Source: Phytomonas francai
Taxonomy: Eukaryota; Euglenozoa; Kinetoplastea; Trypanosomatida; Trypanosomatidae
Direction of reading: 5' to 3'
Assembly (NCBI GenBank): GCA_001766655.1
Contig: MJCC01000003.1
Coordinates: 124,001-188,000 of the forward strand
DNA length: 64,000 bases
Part shown: positions 47,654-59,315 of the stretch, one piece after another
Layout: every line of letters starts with the position of its first letter
Numbering within the stretch: position 1 is the stretch's first letter
Position numbers and translations under genes: made by a program
The notes under the pieces: model-generated
The model's database searches: none
What the model saw: the letters and a program-made list of their open reading frames with translations, nothing else
What the model was told of the DNA's origin: nothing

Positions 47654-50455
47654 CTAACTGGGACCATCCTCTGCGTTGTCTCTCAGCCGCTTAAGATGTG
47701 GGTTTCGACGCCATGGATCCGTGCACGAACCAGCCATAGACATCTTTTCTCTGTCTGATTTGACTTTCTCCATCACCGTCCGAATCTGTGGTGGGGTGTA
47801 GCCTGGCAAGAGCAACGACATTGCGTGGCTCCGTGATCCGGCACCGGTGGAACGCTCACTCAGGACGGAAAGTGACGGCACGGTTGCGACCTCCCATTGG
47901 AGCCGTACGTCCATGCTCCCGTAAGCATTGCGCGAGAGCACGCTGACGTTCAAACTGTTACGTATCGCCGGGTTCGCACTACTATCGACGAGGAATCGAC
48001 TGCCCTGAATGACGCCGACGGCCCGACGCAGTTCAACATCGGGCAGGACCGCACACGGTGCCACATACCAAAAGTAGCAGCCATCCATATCGCTCAGAAT
48101 TGTTGCCTTGCAAGCACCACCACTCGCTCCCACAGGCTCCATTTCAGAAACTGCTTGCAGAACATCTGCTTTATTGCTAGTGGCTGGAGTGCTCTCGACT
48201 GGGGTTGGTGTAGGATGGGGCGTTAAGGTTGGCAGAACTGGCGACGTTTGGAGCGCGGCAGCGGCAGCAGACGTACCCCCCTTCGTTAATTTAGCTCCAA
48301 AAAAAGAGGCGACGCTTCGCTTACGTGTGTTCTCAGCGACAGTGTTGCTAAGGTCCCCCCCACCAGACACAGGTGTCGCAGTAACGATAGATGACGGCTT
48401 AGAAAGTGCAGCCTTCAAGGCGGCCTCCGCTTGCTGGCGAAAGGTGCTTATGGACCAATAAGCGATGAACACCACTTCCTTAGATAATATTCTCGGCTGC
48501 TGCTCGTTTTCAGAGGGAGCGGCCTCCAGACCACACAAGATGCTATCACTGGAAAGAAGCTGATAAAAATAAAAACGCGTCTGTTCCTCCTTCCTAAGCA
48601 ATGCTTTCTTACCTTCACACCATTTCTGAATCTGTACGAGGTCCAGGTCCTCTACTGGGGCTTGGACGGCTTCCTGAATCTCACTGTAATGCTGTTGGAT
48701 AATAACAGGCAACAACGCCACACTACGAGGCGGAATCAGTACCAGCAGCTGCACCATGGCATCCGTCGGCTCTCCTCGCTTACCTTGCACTGTAGGGTCC
48801 CTGGCGCTGCTGGTAGCAGAATCCGTGTCAAGTGGCAGCGGCGATGGCGAAAAGGGTTTCTTAGACACTATAGCCCCACCCAAGTCCGCAGCGTTTCCCC
48901 TGGATCGAAGTCCGCGTATCTCGGCATGGTAGGCCGCCACAAGGTCCACAACCCCATCATACGAAAGCACTCCACAATACTGCCGAAGCTTCTCCAATGG
49001 CGGGGCGTCGCTGTATGGGTAATAGCATCCCCAGTGCTCGACAATCCCTGCACTGTACTGAAGCGCCCACTGTAGCATAGTCCAATAGCAATAACACTTC
49101 TTTTCCATCATTCTCTCCTTTTCCTGTTGCTGTTCCCGGAACTGCTTGTCGTCGGTTGTGAACTCCCAGTTCGATTCCGCGCCATCCCCGAAGACTGCGA
49201 GTGTGCCAGAGCCTCTACCCTCATGCATAATATCAGCGAGACACCCCAGCAGGTACCGCGCCGACTCAAACTGAATTTGATTAGTTTCCGCCACCACCAC
49301 TGTGCGATGTCGCGAGACGAAATCCGAGGACAAAATCCGTAATAGCGCGTCCAACGTTCCCTCCCGGATGCCACCACCCAGAAGAGGGAGGAAGTCATTC
49401 CCAAACAGCAGCATCGCAAACACCACGTCATGGAGCGCACGTTCGAAGAACTCGCTTTCCACGTCCTTGTGAAGCTTGGAGGTATCCAGGGGAGGTCTAA
49501 ACCCAAGCAACTTGCGTAAGGATTCGCGAAAGATGTGGATGCTAAAGAAGGTGGACAACCAGGTATCCAACACACGGCCTCTGCCTCTACTACCGCCATC
49601 GGTGGCATCACCGTTGCTTACACCCTCTTTGCCTCCGAGCGAGGGAGGGGGCTCGTAACGCAATACATGTATCCGAGGCTCGTGCAAAATGAGGCAGCTC
49701 ACCGTAACATCAGTGTCAGTACTGCAGATCACGTGCGTAGTGTTGAGATTGTACGCCGCCTGTCCACGAAAGCGACGGATCACCTCGAGGATTTTGTTCT
49801 CCCCCTCCCCGGGCCGCATCACACCATCGACGACGATGCTAATTGGCTTTTTAGGTTGATAAATCAGCTGGGGTGGTGGCGGCGTGGTCCCATCGCCTCC
49901 TGAGCTTTCCACAGCGGTCACGCAACCAGCCAACCGTTTCTTTTCCAGGATGTCGAACTGAAGCCGCTTCGCGTTAATCCGCTCCGTCCGATCCACAGCG
50001 TACGCGTGAATCGCCGTCGTCATTCTTGACATGAAGCCAGTTCCGACGCTGATGCAGTTGCTATCCCAGAGCAAATCCAGTCCCGAAGGGGGGCCGCCGC
50101 GCGAGGCCACGGGCCGCCGCCGCCGCCGGGAACGCTGCTGGGACATCTTCCCCAGCGGCGATATCCCGTCCACAGCGATGAACACCAGAGCAGCAGGCTG
50201 CACCAGGTCAAAGATGATGTGGTCCAGCAAATCCATCAACTTCTGCAGCACCACCTCCTCCACCTCGTTTACGGATGAGAAGCGCCCGCCGCCGGCCGAG
50301 ATGATCGCAGCGGACTGATAAATAAGGGAATTAAGGTCAATGTACAGGTTGTCAGTGTGACCGCGAACATACTCCCTCGCCAGCTCCCCCTCTGCGGGGT
50401 AGAAGCATTCCGAAAACCGCTTTCGAAGCCATGTAAGGAGTAACGGGACACCCAT
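47654..50455 (-). CDS. XRN-family 5'-3' exoribonuclease
   Basis: Degrades RNA from a 5' monophosphate. A 933-aa protein with the diagnostic XRN N-terminus MGVPLLLTWLRKRF, the acidic residues in LYIDLNSLIYQSA, PGEGENKILEVIRRF (about 214), CSTDTDVTVSCLIL (about 244) and MLLFGNDFLPLLGG (about 350), all matching conserved region 1, then the helical region 2. A Ser/Gly linker and a degenerate C-terminal part follow (about 680-860). Kinetoplastids have four XRN proteins (XRNA to XRND); I cannot say which. The first loop has an Arg-rich insertion (SQQRSRRRRRPVASRG), which may be a nuclear signal. Catalytic residues look intact. Confidence 0.9.
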   Translation of the reverse strand: MGVPLLLTWLRKRFSECFYPAEGELAREYVRGHTDNLYIDLNSLIYQSAAIISAGGGRFSSVNEVEEVVLQKLMDLLDHIIFDLVQPAALVFIAVDGISPLGKMSQQRSRRRRRPVASRGGPPSGLDLLWDSNCISVGTGFMSRMTTAIHAYAVDRTERINAKRLQFDILEKKRLAGCVTAVESSGGDGTTPPPPQLIYQPKKPISIVVDGVMRPGEGENKILEVIRRFRGQAAYNLNTTHVICSTDTDVTVSCLILHEPRIHVLRYEPPPSLGGKEGVSNGDATDGGSRGRGRVLDTWLSTFFSIHIFRESLRKLLGFRPPLDTSKLHKDVESEFFERALHDVVFAMLLFGNDFLPLLGGGIREGTLDALLRILSSDFVSRHRTVVVAETNQIQFESARYLLGCLADIMHEGRGSGTLAVFGDGAESNWEFTTDDKQFREQQQEKERMMEKKCYCYWTMLQWALQYSAGIVEHWGCYYPYSDAPPLEKLRQYCGVLSYDGVVDLVAAYHAEIRGLRSRGNAADLGGAIVSKKPFSPSPLPLDTDSATSSARDPTVQGKRGEPTDAMVQLLVLIPPRSVALLPVIIQQHYSEIQEAVQAPVEDLDLVQIQKWCEGKKALLRKEEQTRFYFYQLLSSDSILCGLEAAPSENEQQPRILSKEVVFIAYWSISTFRQQAEAALKAALSKPSSIVTATPVSGGGDLSNTVAENTRKRSVASFFGAKLTKGGTSAAAAALQTSPVLPTLTPHPTPTPVESTPATSNKADVLQAVSEMEPVGASGGACKATILSDMDGCYFWYVAPCAVLPDVELRRAVGVIQGSRFLVDSSANPAIRNSLNVSVLSRNAYGSMDVRLQWEVATVPSLSVLSERSTGAGSRSHAMSLLLPGYTPPQIRTVMEKVKSDREKMSMAGSCTDPWRRNPHLKRLRDNAEDGPS

Positions 50456-50919
50456 CTTTGTGTCGCTCCTATTGGTTTGATCTAAATGGTGACGATGATA
50501 CTAGTGTGCCCTTTGCTTTCGTACTCACCGTAGCTCCCACGTCGCGACACGCTTATTTATTATGGATAGATGGAAATGTCAAGTAGCGGAGGAAAAAAAG
50601 AGTGGCACGATAATAGCAATGATGAATAATAATAAAGAAGAAGAAACGCAATCATATTTTAGAAATATGCTTTAAAGTCGGCAAAATATTTTTTTGAAGA
50701 ATTAAAACGTGTCGGTGAGCAATAGAATGGATCCTTGAATCACTCACCCAGACCATCAATAATATGAACATGTATATATTCTAGTAATTGTAACTTCATC
50801 TCGGAAACTCACATGAAAAAATGAGGAGCGGCATTAATAACAGAAAACAATGTATCCCTCTGTTGTGCTGAGGAACGCGAAGGGGCTTCTATTGAAGTGG
50901 TGAATTGTTTGTTTTGACA
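50456..50919. other. Intergenic spacer
   Basis: UTR spacer. Purine runs at about 50585-50603 and 50633-50646 are T/C tracts for the XRN gene on the coding strand. Confidence 0.5.
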
Positions 50920-51900
50920 TCACGATTGCAGCACGGACAAAAAATCTCTCAGTGTGACGTGCCCGTCGGAGTCTACGTCGAATTCTGCGAGCGCTGCTTG
51001 AAGCTCTACTGGGTGTAGACTGGCCAACCGCAGGATAGTCTCATCGTCCTGGAAGGTGATCTCCTCCGTTAATAGCCGTGCCAAGACTTGACGGATATCG
51101 GACTCCGTCAATACGCCGTTACGATCGACGTCCATCTCTCGAAATACTTTCGCTGCCTCTTTTTCCTGCTGTTGGCGCGCCCTTTGCAATCTAACGCCGT
51201 CATGGAAATTCTCCTGCAAAAGAAAAAGAAATTGGTAGAAACTTAAACCGGGAGGTGGCACCACGGTTGACGGATGTAGGTGTCCGCTTCGTATTTTCTG
51301 AGATGCGTCGTGCTGCAGAACTTCGAGGGGTTGTTGAGCATGGCCTGCAGCGCTACTGTTCCCCACCCTTCGTTCTTCCTCCCGTCCACTGACCCCTGGG
51401 TTCGCTACCTTTCGCTTGAGTTGAAGTTTTTGGTCCTCAGAACTGGATTGCTTAATAAGCTTCCGTCTTGGTGATGATTTGCTGAGTGGCGAAGTCTCAC
51501 AAGTCTCGGCCCCGAGCTCTCTCACGCGACTCGATAAACGCTCCAGAAGGGCAACGATCTCGATGTCAGATCGCGCAACGCCAAGGTCTGAAAACAATGC
51601 GCGCAGGCCAGCAATTCCAATTCGGTCCTCGAATCCCGCCGCCGGACGGGGAAACAACGTCTCCTCCTCCATGTTCCCCTCCGTCGACTGGGAGGCTTGA
51701 TCCAGTGCGCGATATCGCTCGAAGACCTCATGCGCCTCGAGGACCATATCATAGGAAAGATACAAACACTGAGCTAGAAAACGAAGCATCCCCTCCTCTG
51801 TGCTCGCCTGGGTAATTGGGGCGGGGCCTGAAGAGGTCCCCTCTGCATCTTTGGATGAGGCAAGGCGGACTGCCTTGATGTTTTTAATAGACCCTATCAT
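50920..51900 (-). CDS. EF-hand calcium-binding protein
   Basis: A 326-aa protein with two C-terminal EF-hands. First loop DVDRNGVLTESD in FREMDVDRNGVLTESDIRQV; second loop DVDSDGHVTLRD at the very C-terminus, with Asp instead of Glu at position 12. Upstream is a helical region that may contain degenerate EF-hands (IGIAGLRALFSDLGV at about 93-107; PGLSFYQFLFLLQENF at about 220-235), split by a disordered Ser/Lys/Glu-rich linker (about 140-210). No myristoylation (starts MIGSIK) or membrane segment. Likely a calcium-responsive regulator; partner unknown. Confidence 0.85.
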   Translation of the reverse strand: MIGSIKNIKAVRLASSKDAEGTSSGPAPITQASTEEGMLRFLAQCLYLSYDMVLEAHEVFERYRALDQASQSTEGNMEEETLFPRPAAGFEDRIGIAGLRALFSDLGVARSDIEIVALLERLSSRVRELGAETCETSPLSKSSPRRKLIKQSSSEDQKLQLKRKVANPGVSGREEERRVGNSSAAGHAQQPLEVLQHDASQKIRSGHLHPSTVVPPPGLSFYQFLFLLQENFHDGVRLQRARQQQEKEAAKVFREMDVDRNGVLTESDIRQVLARLLTEEITFQDDETILRLASLHPVELQAALAEFDVDSDGHVTLRDFLSVLQS

Positions 51901-52147
51901 GAAGTACAGATAAAATGCTACCGGAAAGCACTAGTATAGATTCGCTCAAAGGAGGCAAGAATGGAAGAACAATATAACAACATGACACAATTCAAAAGAA
52001 TGAACAAAGATGACGCTCCGAATTTGAAAAGGCCAATTATTACAATAATCGATAAAAATATCTGAATAAAGCGAACAAAGGTGATTCACTATGATGTTAG
52101 GGAAACAAGCTATGCAAGCATGTTTCGAAGAAAATAAGGATAGTAAG

Positions 52148-52184
<37 letters not shown>

Positions 52185-53553
52185 TTATGCATGTATTTTT
52201 ATAAATTTATCAAATCTCTACATTTTTGTCGTATAAAGAAACGCACACTAAAAGCTTCAACACATGCCCCCTTCCCTCTCCACATACGCACATAAATAGC
52301 AAAGATATGATGAACAGAAAACGAGGAAGGAGACAGAGAGTGAACCCAAACACACTTTTGCTTGTTCACAAAGGCATCCCTTTCTGAGTTTTATCACACT
52401 GCTTCGTTTTTCCACCATTCTACACAAAAATGAGTAAAAGCTGCACCACCGATGGTCAAAATTGCCTCTTCTGAGCGCTTATGTTGCGATTCCACCTCCT
52501 TTCTCCTCAGTATTATGCTTTTAATCCTTTAATACATCAATAGTAAAGATGTTGCAAACGAGCAGCTGACCCCCCCCCCCCCCCCACACACACACACATA
52601 GTTTCTGCGATGAAGAGCAGTCAGTTCTGTCGGCCGAGTACCCCCATGCACGTGAATATTGTTACTTTTTCATAACTATTAAGATTTTGTTTGGCTAAAT
52701 TTAATGCTCTTGTGTTTTTCAGACTTCCAGCTTGATAAATAATATCGCGTAATAATGAAAAGCTAATTTTGTAAAGAATAAATGCATCATATCTGGATGG
52801 GCACATATAAAAAGAAATTATGTATAGTTATTTTAATAGATGAATAAAAATGGCATTTTTAATTAATCCTGTTATAAAACAAAAAGCTTGTTTTCTACTA
52901 AACAAACGCATGCTTTTACACTGCAAGGTTTTACAATAGTTTCCCCCTTACCCATATTACCTCTCTATAAATACTATTTCATTTCCTTTTCATAGACACT
53001 TGCTCCAATACTTCCTTATTATCACAAAAGCTGCCTGTAGCCCCCTTTGATTTAATTGCCGATACTTACAAACATTTACAACTGTAAAATAGGTCATTCT
53101 ACACTGATAATAAGTTATATTTATGCTTTCCCTTTCTCAAGTTTTCCCCTACACATACGCATGCATATGTATACGTTACGAATTATTCTGCTTCATTACA
53201 CACTATATGCATAACAAAGTACACAATAAAATAAAACAAAATAAATAAATAAAAATATCAAAAAAAAACACTGCTATCGTTGAAGCAATATAGCATTTAA
53301 AAAATAATAAAGAGGTAAAGGAGGGAAAAAAGGTATGTATAAGGCCCACAAAAAAAAACACTATAGGCACATAATTTAAAAATGATTCATCATAAAGTGA
53401 TAAGTTGTAAAGGTCTCGGATACACCTACTAAAGCCCCTGCTTTGCTTCTTGTAATGTCGATTGGGCATACTTGCTAATTGACGATAGAAACAGTAAGCA
53501 ATAGTTTAAGAAAACCAAAAGACAAACAAAGTGATTCAATTTACTCCACTAAT
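51901..53553. other. Long intergenic spacer (3' UTR of ACS plus 5' UTR of EF-hand gene)
   Basis: 1.65 kb, AT-rich. (TA)15 run at 52153-52183, C16 run at about 52570-52585 followed by CA repeats, and A-rich stretches at about 53259-53355. ORFs here are short and lack coding character. Confidence 0.5.
52153..52183. repeat. (AT)15 microsatellite
   Basis: AT dinucleotide run in a spacer. Confidence 0.95.
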
Positions 53554-55578
53554 TCAGAATCCATTCTTTGACTTAACTAAATTCTCTATTACGCTAGAGT
53601 TAACCAAAGTGGTGGTATCACCGATCTCCTCCAGATTACCGGTGGCAATCTTCCGCAGCATTCGCCGCATGATTTTCCCAGAACGCGTCTTGGGCAGGCC
53701 ACACTGCGCGGGGTGCACGAAGTCCGGCGTGGCCAACGGGCCAATAATCTTCCGCACCGTCGTCTTCACATCGTTCAACAGCTTCGCGGTCACATCGAGG
53801 TGATCGGCGAAAACCACAAACGCGTAAATGCTCTCACCCTTAACATTATGCGGTACGCCCACAACGGCGCTCTCCACCACCAACGGGTGCGTGTCGATCG
53901 CGTCCTCGATCTCGCTCGTGCTGATGCGGTGGCCGCTCACGTTGAGCACGTCGTCAACACGGCCGGTGATCCAAAGGTACCCGTCCTCATCGCGCCGCGC
54001 GCCGTCACCGGTTAGGTAGCACCCATCCCTGTTGAAGTACGTCTGCTCATAGCGCTCGTGGTCGCCGTAGATGGTCCGAGCCATCCCTGGCCATGGGCTG
54101 CGGATCGCCAGGAGCCCCTCCGCGACGCCGGACAACTCGTCAAGCGTCATGGGGTCGAGGATCACCGGCTCCACGCCGAAGAACGGCAGCGAGGCGCTCC
54201 CGGGCTTCTGTGCAGTGCACCCCGGCAACGGCGTGATCATGTGCCCACCGGTCTCTGTCTGCCACCACGTGTCCACCACGTCCGCGTGGCCCTCGCCGAC
54301 GACCTCGTGGAACCACCGCCAGGCCTCGACGTTGATGGGCTCGCCGACCGAGCCGAGAATGCGCAGCGTGCTGCGGTCGCACTTGTTCACAGCCTCCACG
54401 CCGGCCTGCATGAGCGACCGGATCGCGGTGGGCGCCGTGTAGAAGATCGTGACCTTGTACCGCTCCACGAGTTCCCACCAGCGGGAGGGCGTCGGGTGCG
54501 TGGGCACGCCCTCAAAAAGAACCGACGTCGCGCAGTGGATCATCGGGCCGTAGACGACGTAGCTGTGACCGGTGATCCAGCCGATGTCCGCTGTGCAGAA
54601 GAACACGTCGTCGCGGTGGTAGTCAAAGACGTACTTGAACGTGGTCGCGGCGTAGACCATGTAGCCCGCGGTGGTGTGCACCAGCGCCTTCGGCTTGCCG
54701 GTGCTGCCGGACGTGTAGAGCAGGAACAGCGGGTCCTCGGCGCCCACCCACACGATCGGGCACTCCGCGCGCTCGGCGGCGCTCAGGCGCACAACCGCGT
54801 CGTCGTACCACGTGTCGCGCCCGGGCGTCATGGGGCAGCCCTCCAACCCGGTGTTCCTGTAGACGAGGCAGCCCGGCTTCACACCCGCCGACGCGCAGTC
54901 CTCCATCGCCTCGTCGACAATGCTCTTAAGCGGGATGCTCTTCAACGCACGCGACGATGCGTCTGCGGTCACGATCAACTTCGCTTTCCCATCGATGAGT
55001 CGCATCGAGAGGGCCTGATGGGAAAACCCGGAGAACACTACCGACACCACGGCACCAATTCGCGCGAAGGCCAGCATCACGGCGGCGGCAAAGGGGATCA
55101 TCGGAAGGTAAATCGCCACACAGTCCCCCTTCACGATCCCGTATTCATTCTTGAGGATGTTCGCGATCTGCACCACTTCCGTGTACATCTCTCCGTAGGT
55201 CAGGACCGCTTTCCGTGAGGGGTCGTTCCCCTCCCAGTAAAAGCATACGCGGTCTGCGCACGCCGGCAGGTGACGGTCCAGGGCGTTGTAGCACACGTTG
55301 GTCTGCGCTCCCTCGAACCATTTCGCGAACACAGGCCCCTTAGAGCGGTGGAAGTTGTAGGTCTTGACGTGTTGGTCATCCGGCCAGAGGGTATGCCAGT
55401 AGAAGTCTCGCTTGGCGATGCGGGACCAGAAGGTGTCATTGTTCTCAATCGATTCCTTGTAGAGCTTCACGCGGTCTTCTACGTCTGGCCCGACCCACGA
55501 CAACTTGCGATTCCCCTCTACGCAAGGTACTAACACGTGATACCAGTCCGACGTACCATTTGAATTTGAATGGGTCAT
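53554..55578 (-). CDS. ACS: Acetyl-CoA synthetase (AMP-forming)
   Basis: Makes acetyl-CoA from acetate, ATP and CoA; in trypanosomes the cytosolic enzyme feeds lipid synthesis. A 674-aa ANL-superfamily protein. The nucleotide loop is LLYTSGSTGKPKALVH (about 286-301); WWQTETGGHMITP carries the TETG motif; YLTGDGARRDEDGYLWITGR and GHRISTSEIEDAI form the hinge and the A8 motif; the catalytic Lys lies in KTRSGKIMRR (K635). Length matches the family. The C-terminus (VKSKNGF) has no peroxisomal/glycosomal SKL signal and the N-terminus has no presequence, so cytosol is likely. The 5' half is moderately AT and the rest GC-rich. Call is secure. Confidence 0.96.
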   Translation of the reverse strand: MTHSNSNGTSDWYHVLVPCVEGNRKLSWVGPDVEDRVKLYKESIENNDTFWSRIAKRDFYWHTLWPDDQHVKTYNFHRSKGPVFAKWFEGAQTNVCYNALDRHLPACADRVCFYWEGNDPSRKAVLTYGEMYTEVVQIANILKNEYGIVKGDCVAIYLPMIPFAAAVMLAFARIGAVVSVVFSGFSHQALSMRLIDGKAKLIVTADASSRALKSIPLKSIVDEAMEDCASAGVKPGCLVYRNTGLEGCPMTPGRDTWYDDAVVRLSAAERAECPIVWVGAEDPLFLLYTSGSTGKPKALVHTTAGYMVYAATTFKYVFDYHRDDVFFCTADIGWITGHSYVVYGPMIHCATSVLFEGVPTHPTPSRWWELVERYKVTIFYTAPTAIRSLMQAGVEAVNKCDRSTLRILGSVGEPINVEAWRWFHEVVGEGHADVVDTWWQTETGGHMITPLPGCTAQKPGSASLPFFGVEPVILDPMTLDELSGVAEGLLAIRSPWPGMARTIYGDHERYEQTYFNRDGCYLTGDGARRDEDGYLWITGRVDDVLNVSGHRISTSEIEDAIDTHPLVVESAVVGVPHNVKGESIYAFVVFADHLDVTAKLLNDVKTTVRKIIGPLATPDFVHPAQCGLPKTRSGKIMRRMLRKIATGNLEEIGDTTTLVNSSVIENLVKSKNGF

Positions 55579-55969
55579 TTTGTCCAGGTATAGTGCTAAA
55601 GATAAGCTGCTTTTAGGAAAAAAATCTTCTAGATGCTGATGTTTAGTAAAATAAAAGCTTTTAATAAATATGCTAGTGTTTAGGGTAACAGATAAAAGAG
55701 ATTAATATATTATTAAAACAACTTTCTGATTGAGGTTTTATATACAGATATGCTTAATTGAATACGTTCTCCTGTAAGTGGGTGATCTTTTTTTTCGCTA
55801 CAAGACTATAAAACACAAAAAAAAAGGAAAAAATGTCGATAAAAAAGAAATACAATAAAGTAATAAAGTTCAGGTTTTAGTGCTGTCCCTTACGTTGTGC
55901 CAGTAGTGGTTTACATAAATAGAAAAAATAATTGAAGTAGAAACGAAACAAAACAAACAGGAGGACGAG

Positions 55970-55986
55970 GGGGGGGGGGGGGGGGG
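55970..55986. repeat. G17 homopolymer
   Basis: Longest G run in the window; its length in the assembly is likely approximate. Confidence 0.9.
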
Positions 55987-58666
55987 AAATCATCCCCTAT
56001 TTTCCATTTGCTTACATACCTGTTTGGAAAGAGAAAGTCATTTCTAAATCTAAACATGTACGTAGCATAAGATGAATAAGCTTGAATAAGTACGAATAAT
56101 ACTAACCGTAAAGTGAAAGACATATTTTAAAGGATAAAACAACTATCATAGCGCCAGTTTTAGCTTTTCCAACAAAAAAAAATAGTCATTTATTTTAACT
56201 TTTTCATTAATAGTAGTAAACTCCGTACCCCAAATGGACACACACTATATGCCTCCATTTTCCACTCTTTTTGTGTACTGCCTACGCCACAGGAAACAAA
56301 GAATAGGAATAGAATTTGAGGAGAAATTCCATACATCACCATTTTACGCACCTAATTTCCACCTCCTCAACGGTTCTATGACTCTTATAGATCATTTTCA
56401 GAGGCAATTAGCATAGCCTTTTTGATTGAATTAGTGGGTTTGTCACACCACTACCGTACACTTTGATGCGCACACTACAGCACATTGGCTTCCCTTAGGA
56501 CCTTCCTGCGCCGCTGAAAGATGTAACAGAACTATTAGGGTTTATGGGAATTATGCAGAAACCACTCCCAACCCAGTAGAGTCTCCGCTATCTTCTTGGA
56601 AAGAGCGTTGAAATCACCTAGAACTATATTTTCTTTCTTTTTTTTTTAAAGAAAAAGAAAAGAAATTTAGTCACTTCAGCATATGCCATGCATGCATCTC
56701 TGGATACAGCTGAAAAACTGCTGACCGGAGTTTAGAATAGCAAAACCTCCCCATAATGTAAGTCATCTTAATCTGTTGGCGACATTTAACTAACACTGAT
56801 TTTATCGCAATCAATCGAATTATAGATATAATTTTAATTATTCCATACCTAAAGAGGTACAGGTCTGAGAAATATTAAAAATAAGAATTATCATCCAGGT
56901 TGATTGGAAAATAAAAAGTCATTAAAACATAGATTACTAGACCTGTGTTACAAGTTTATCATCAAGAAAAAAGATTACCACAAAAGACTAGCCGGTTGTT
57001 TATATATCCGTAACCTCCCGTATTTATACAACAAGGGGGAGAACTAGACAAGCTTTAAAAAGCGAACTAGGTCCTGAGTCCATGAAATCTTATTCAGAGA
57101 GGTTGAAGAAGAAAAAAAATGAAAAAAACCATAATAATAAAAAAGAAATATTGTTTCTTTATAAATAGATATATATATTTATAGACATATATTTATAAAG
57201 ATACATTATAAACGACACAAGTGATATAGTTTAAGGTTAATGTCAAAAGGCAAATGGTGCCCTGAACAACAACAGAAGTGAAGTCAAGGGGAAAAAGTTG
57301 GGTGTTAATTCCATTTTCTCTAAACAAAAAAAAAAAAGATTACCCTTTCGTCTTTAACCATAAAAAGTTGCAAATTAATTGATTTATTTATAAAATAAGT
57401 GGCTGGTCTGTGTTGGTGCTAGGTTTCAGTTAGTGAATTTATAGGCTGAAAAGGCAAATGCCAGCACACAGCAGCGGTATAAAATGCGTATTTTTCTAGC
57501 TTTGGACTGTTAGCTCATTGACATTCAAATTTATGCACTCGATGGTGATACTAAAAAGCGAGTAGGTTGAAGCCTGATGTCATTAAGAAGAAACAACAAA
57601 CCAAAAATACCTAGTAAGAAGAATTAAAAAGCAAACACTTCTTATTTCTTGAGAAGGCACAAACAAGGTCACCACTGACAAAGCGAAAAACTTAAAATCA
57701 AAACAATTTAAAAGAGCTAGTCTCCGGAAAGAGAAAAAGCTGCCAACCAAACATAGCAATAGAATGGTGGGGAATGTCAGTAGAAAGAAAGCAAAAAAAA
57801 AAAAGAGGGTATCACATATTTAATTAAAAAAATACACCAAGGGTAAGTGTGTGTACAAGGGAGGCAATCAGCCATTAACGACGTCCGAACATATATATGT
57901 TTATATAAAGAAAAAGAAAATAAAAACTGGTGCCTGAAAGCTCCTTTATGAATAGAAATTGATCTGCATGTATATCTCTGTGTATGAATACAAAAAGCCC
58001 ATTAAAGGATTTTCATATAGTAATACAAGCCATCATTTAACCATCACGTGATAAGGGTATCGCAACAACGGTGTAAGTAATTGTTAAGGAAAGAAAATTA
58101 GCATTTCAGAATCTAGAAAACATAATAATAATAATAGCACAAAGGTCTTTTAAAAAGGGAGGCGAATATTAATGCACATACCTATTTCTCTAAAGAAAAT
58201 AGTCCTACATCTGAAATGATTTCATGAAAATTATTTCAGATTTTCTGTCAACAGAAGAAAAAAAAGGACTCACAATTGGTGGTCTACAAGCCGCGAAAGA
58301 ATATGCAAAACATTCATTATATGTATGCACAAATACAAATAGCGATTGGAATATCTTACGCGCATACAGTAAATTTCCTCAGAGACTCTTTGTTATTTTA
58401 TTATCTCACTAGTAATAGTTAGTAGATTAGGAAAGAAATGCTTCAACATATTTTCGAAATTATTGTATAGGTATATATATCTTCGTGTTATACTGTTATT
58501 TCCAGAATGACTAGCAAGGAATTATCTATGGCATATAAAACGAAATACTGATAAACATGTATTAAACCATCCCTTTTGATACTCACAAGTAGAAACTACT
58601 GTGGCACACCCTGTTCCTTATGATGGCTTCCTTATACTATATAAACAAGAAGACATAGACATACAC

Positions 58667-58698
<32 letters not shown>

Positions 58699-58699
58699 C
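58667..58699. repeat. (TA)n-(TG)n compound microsatellite
   Basis: TA run 58667-58689 continuing into TGTGTGTGCG. Confidence 0.93.
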
Positions 58700-59315
58700 G
58701 TGCGTGTGTGAAATTCTCAATAGCTTTACTTATACCATGCGTTTGAGAATTAATCACATTTTTCCCGTTATCCAACCTTGTTCAGTTTTCCCAACCGCAC
58801 GAGCCATTTACTTACTTCTTTTGAAAAATATTCCCCTCCGAATCACACATGTTTATATGCTATTACTATCCGGTTTCCTTTATAAACGCTAGTGATAGCA
58901 TTTTATTACGGAGGGAAGGGAGAAAAATTATAACCATCAGACGGCATTCAACTGAATTCAAAAATAAAAATGTCCAATAACAACATAACGTATAAATAAG
59001 TCGCCGACGCGACTCTGCGTAGAACGTAACCTCTCTCCTCCCACTCGTATTGTTGAAGAGACAAAAGCAAGCAAACATTAAAAAAAATAATCAATACGGA
59101 GGAAACCATAAATTAAGAAATACAATAGAAATAACGACATGAGAATTTATTTTCTTTTAAAAACAATAGCACAAATCAGATCGCCTCCGGACAGCGGTCA
59201 GGAGGGGGGAGAGAGGTGCGGCGAAGAGGACATGGCCCTTCTCCCTCTCTTTCTCCCCCGCCCCCCCCCCTCTCACCTCGTCTTCCGGGGCGGCGGCCCC
59301 CCTCGCCGGGGGCCG

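Larger units (their letters stand above)
55579..59315. other. Very long spacer (3' UTR of RRM gene 1 plus 5' UTR of ACS)
   Basis: 3.7 kb without a credible gene. G17 run at about 55970-55986, many A-runs (T tracts on the coding strand), (TA)n followed by (TG)n at 58667-58699. ORFs of 60 to 70 codons at 56234 and 58224 on the plus strand are against the array's direction. Long, AT-rich 3' UTRs are common for regulated trypanosomatid RNA-binding proteins. Confidence 0.55.

Noticed and set aside
55911..56123. 70-codon minus-strand ORF across the G17 run
   Set aside because: Pro-run is made by the homopolymer; no other support.
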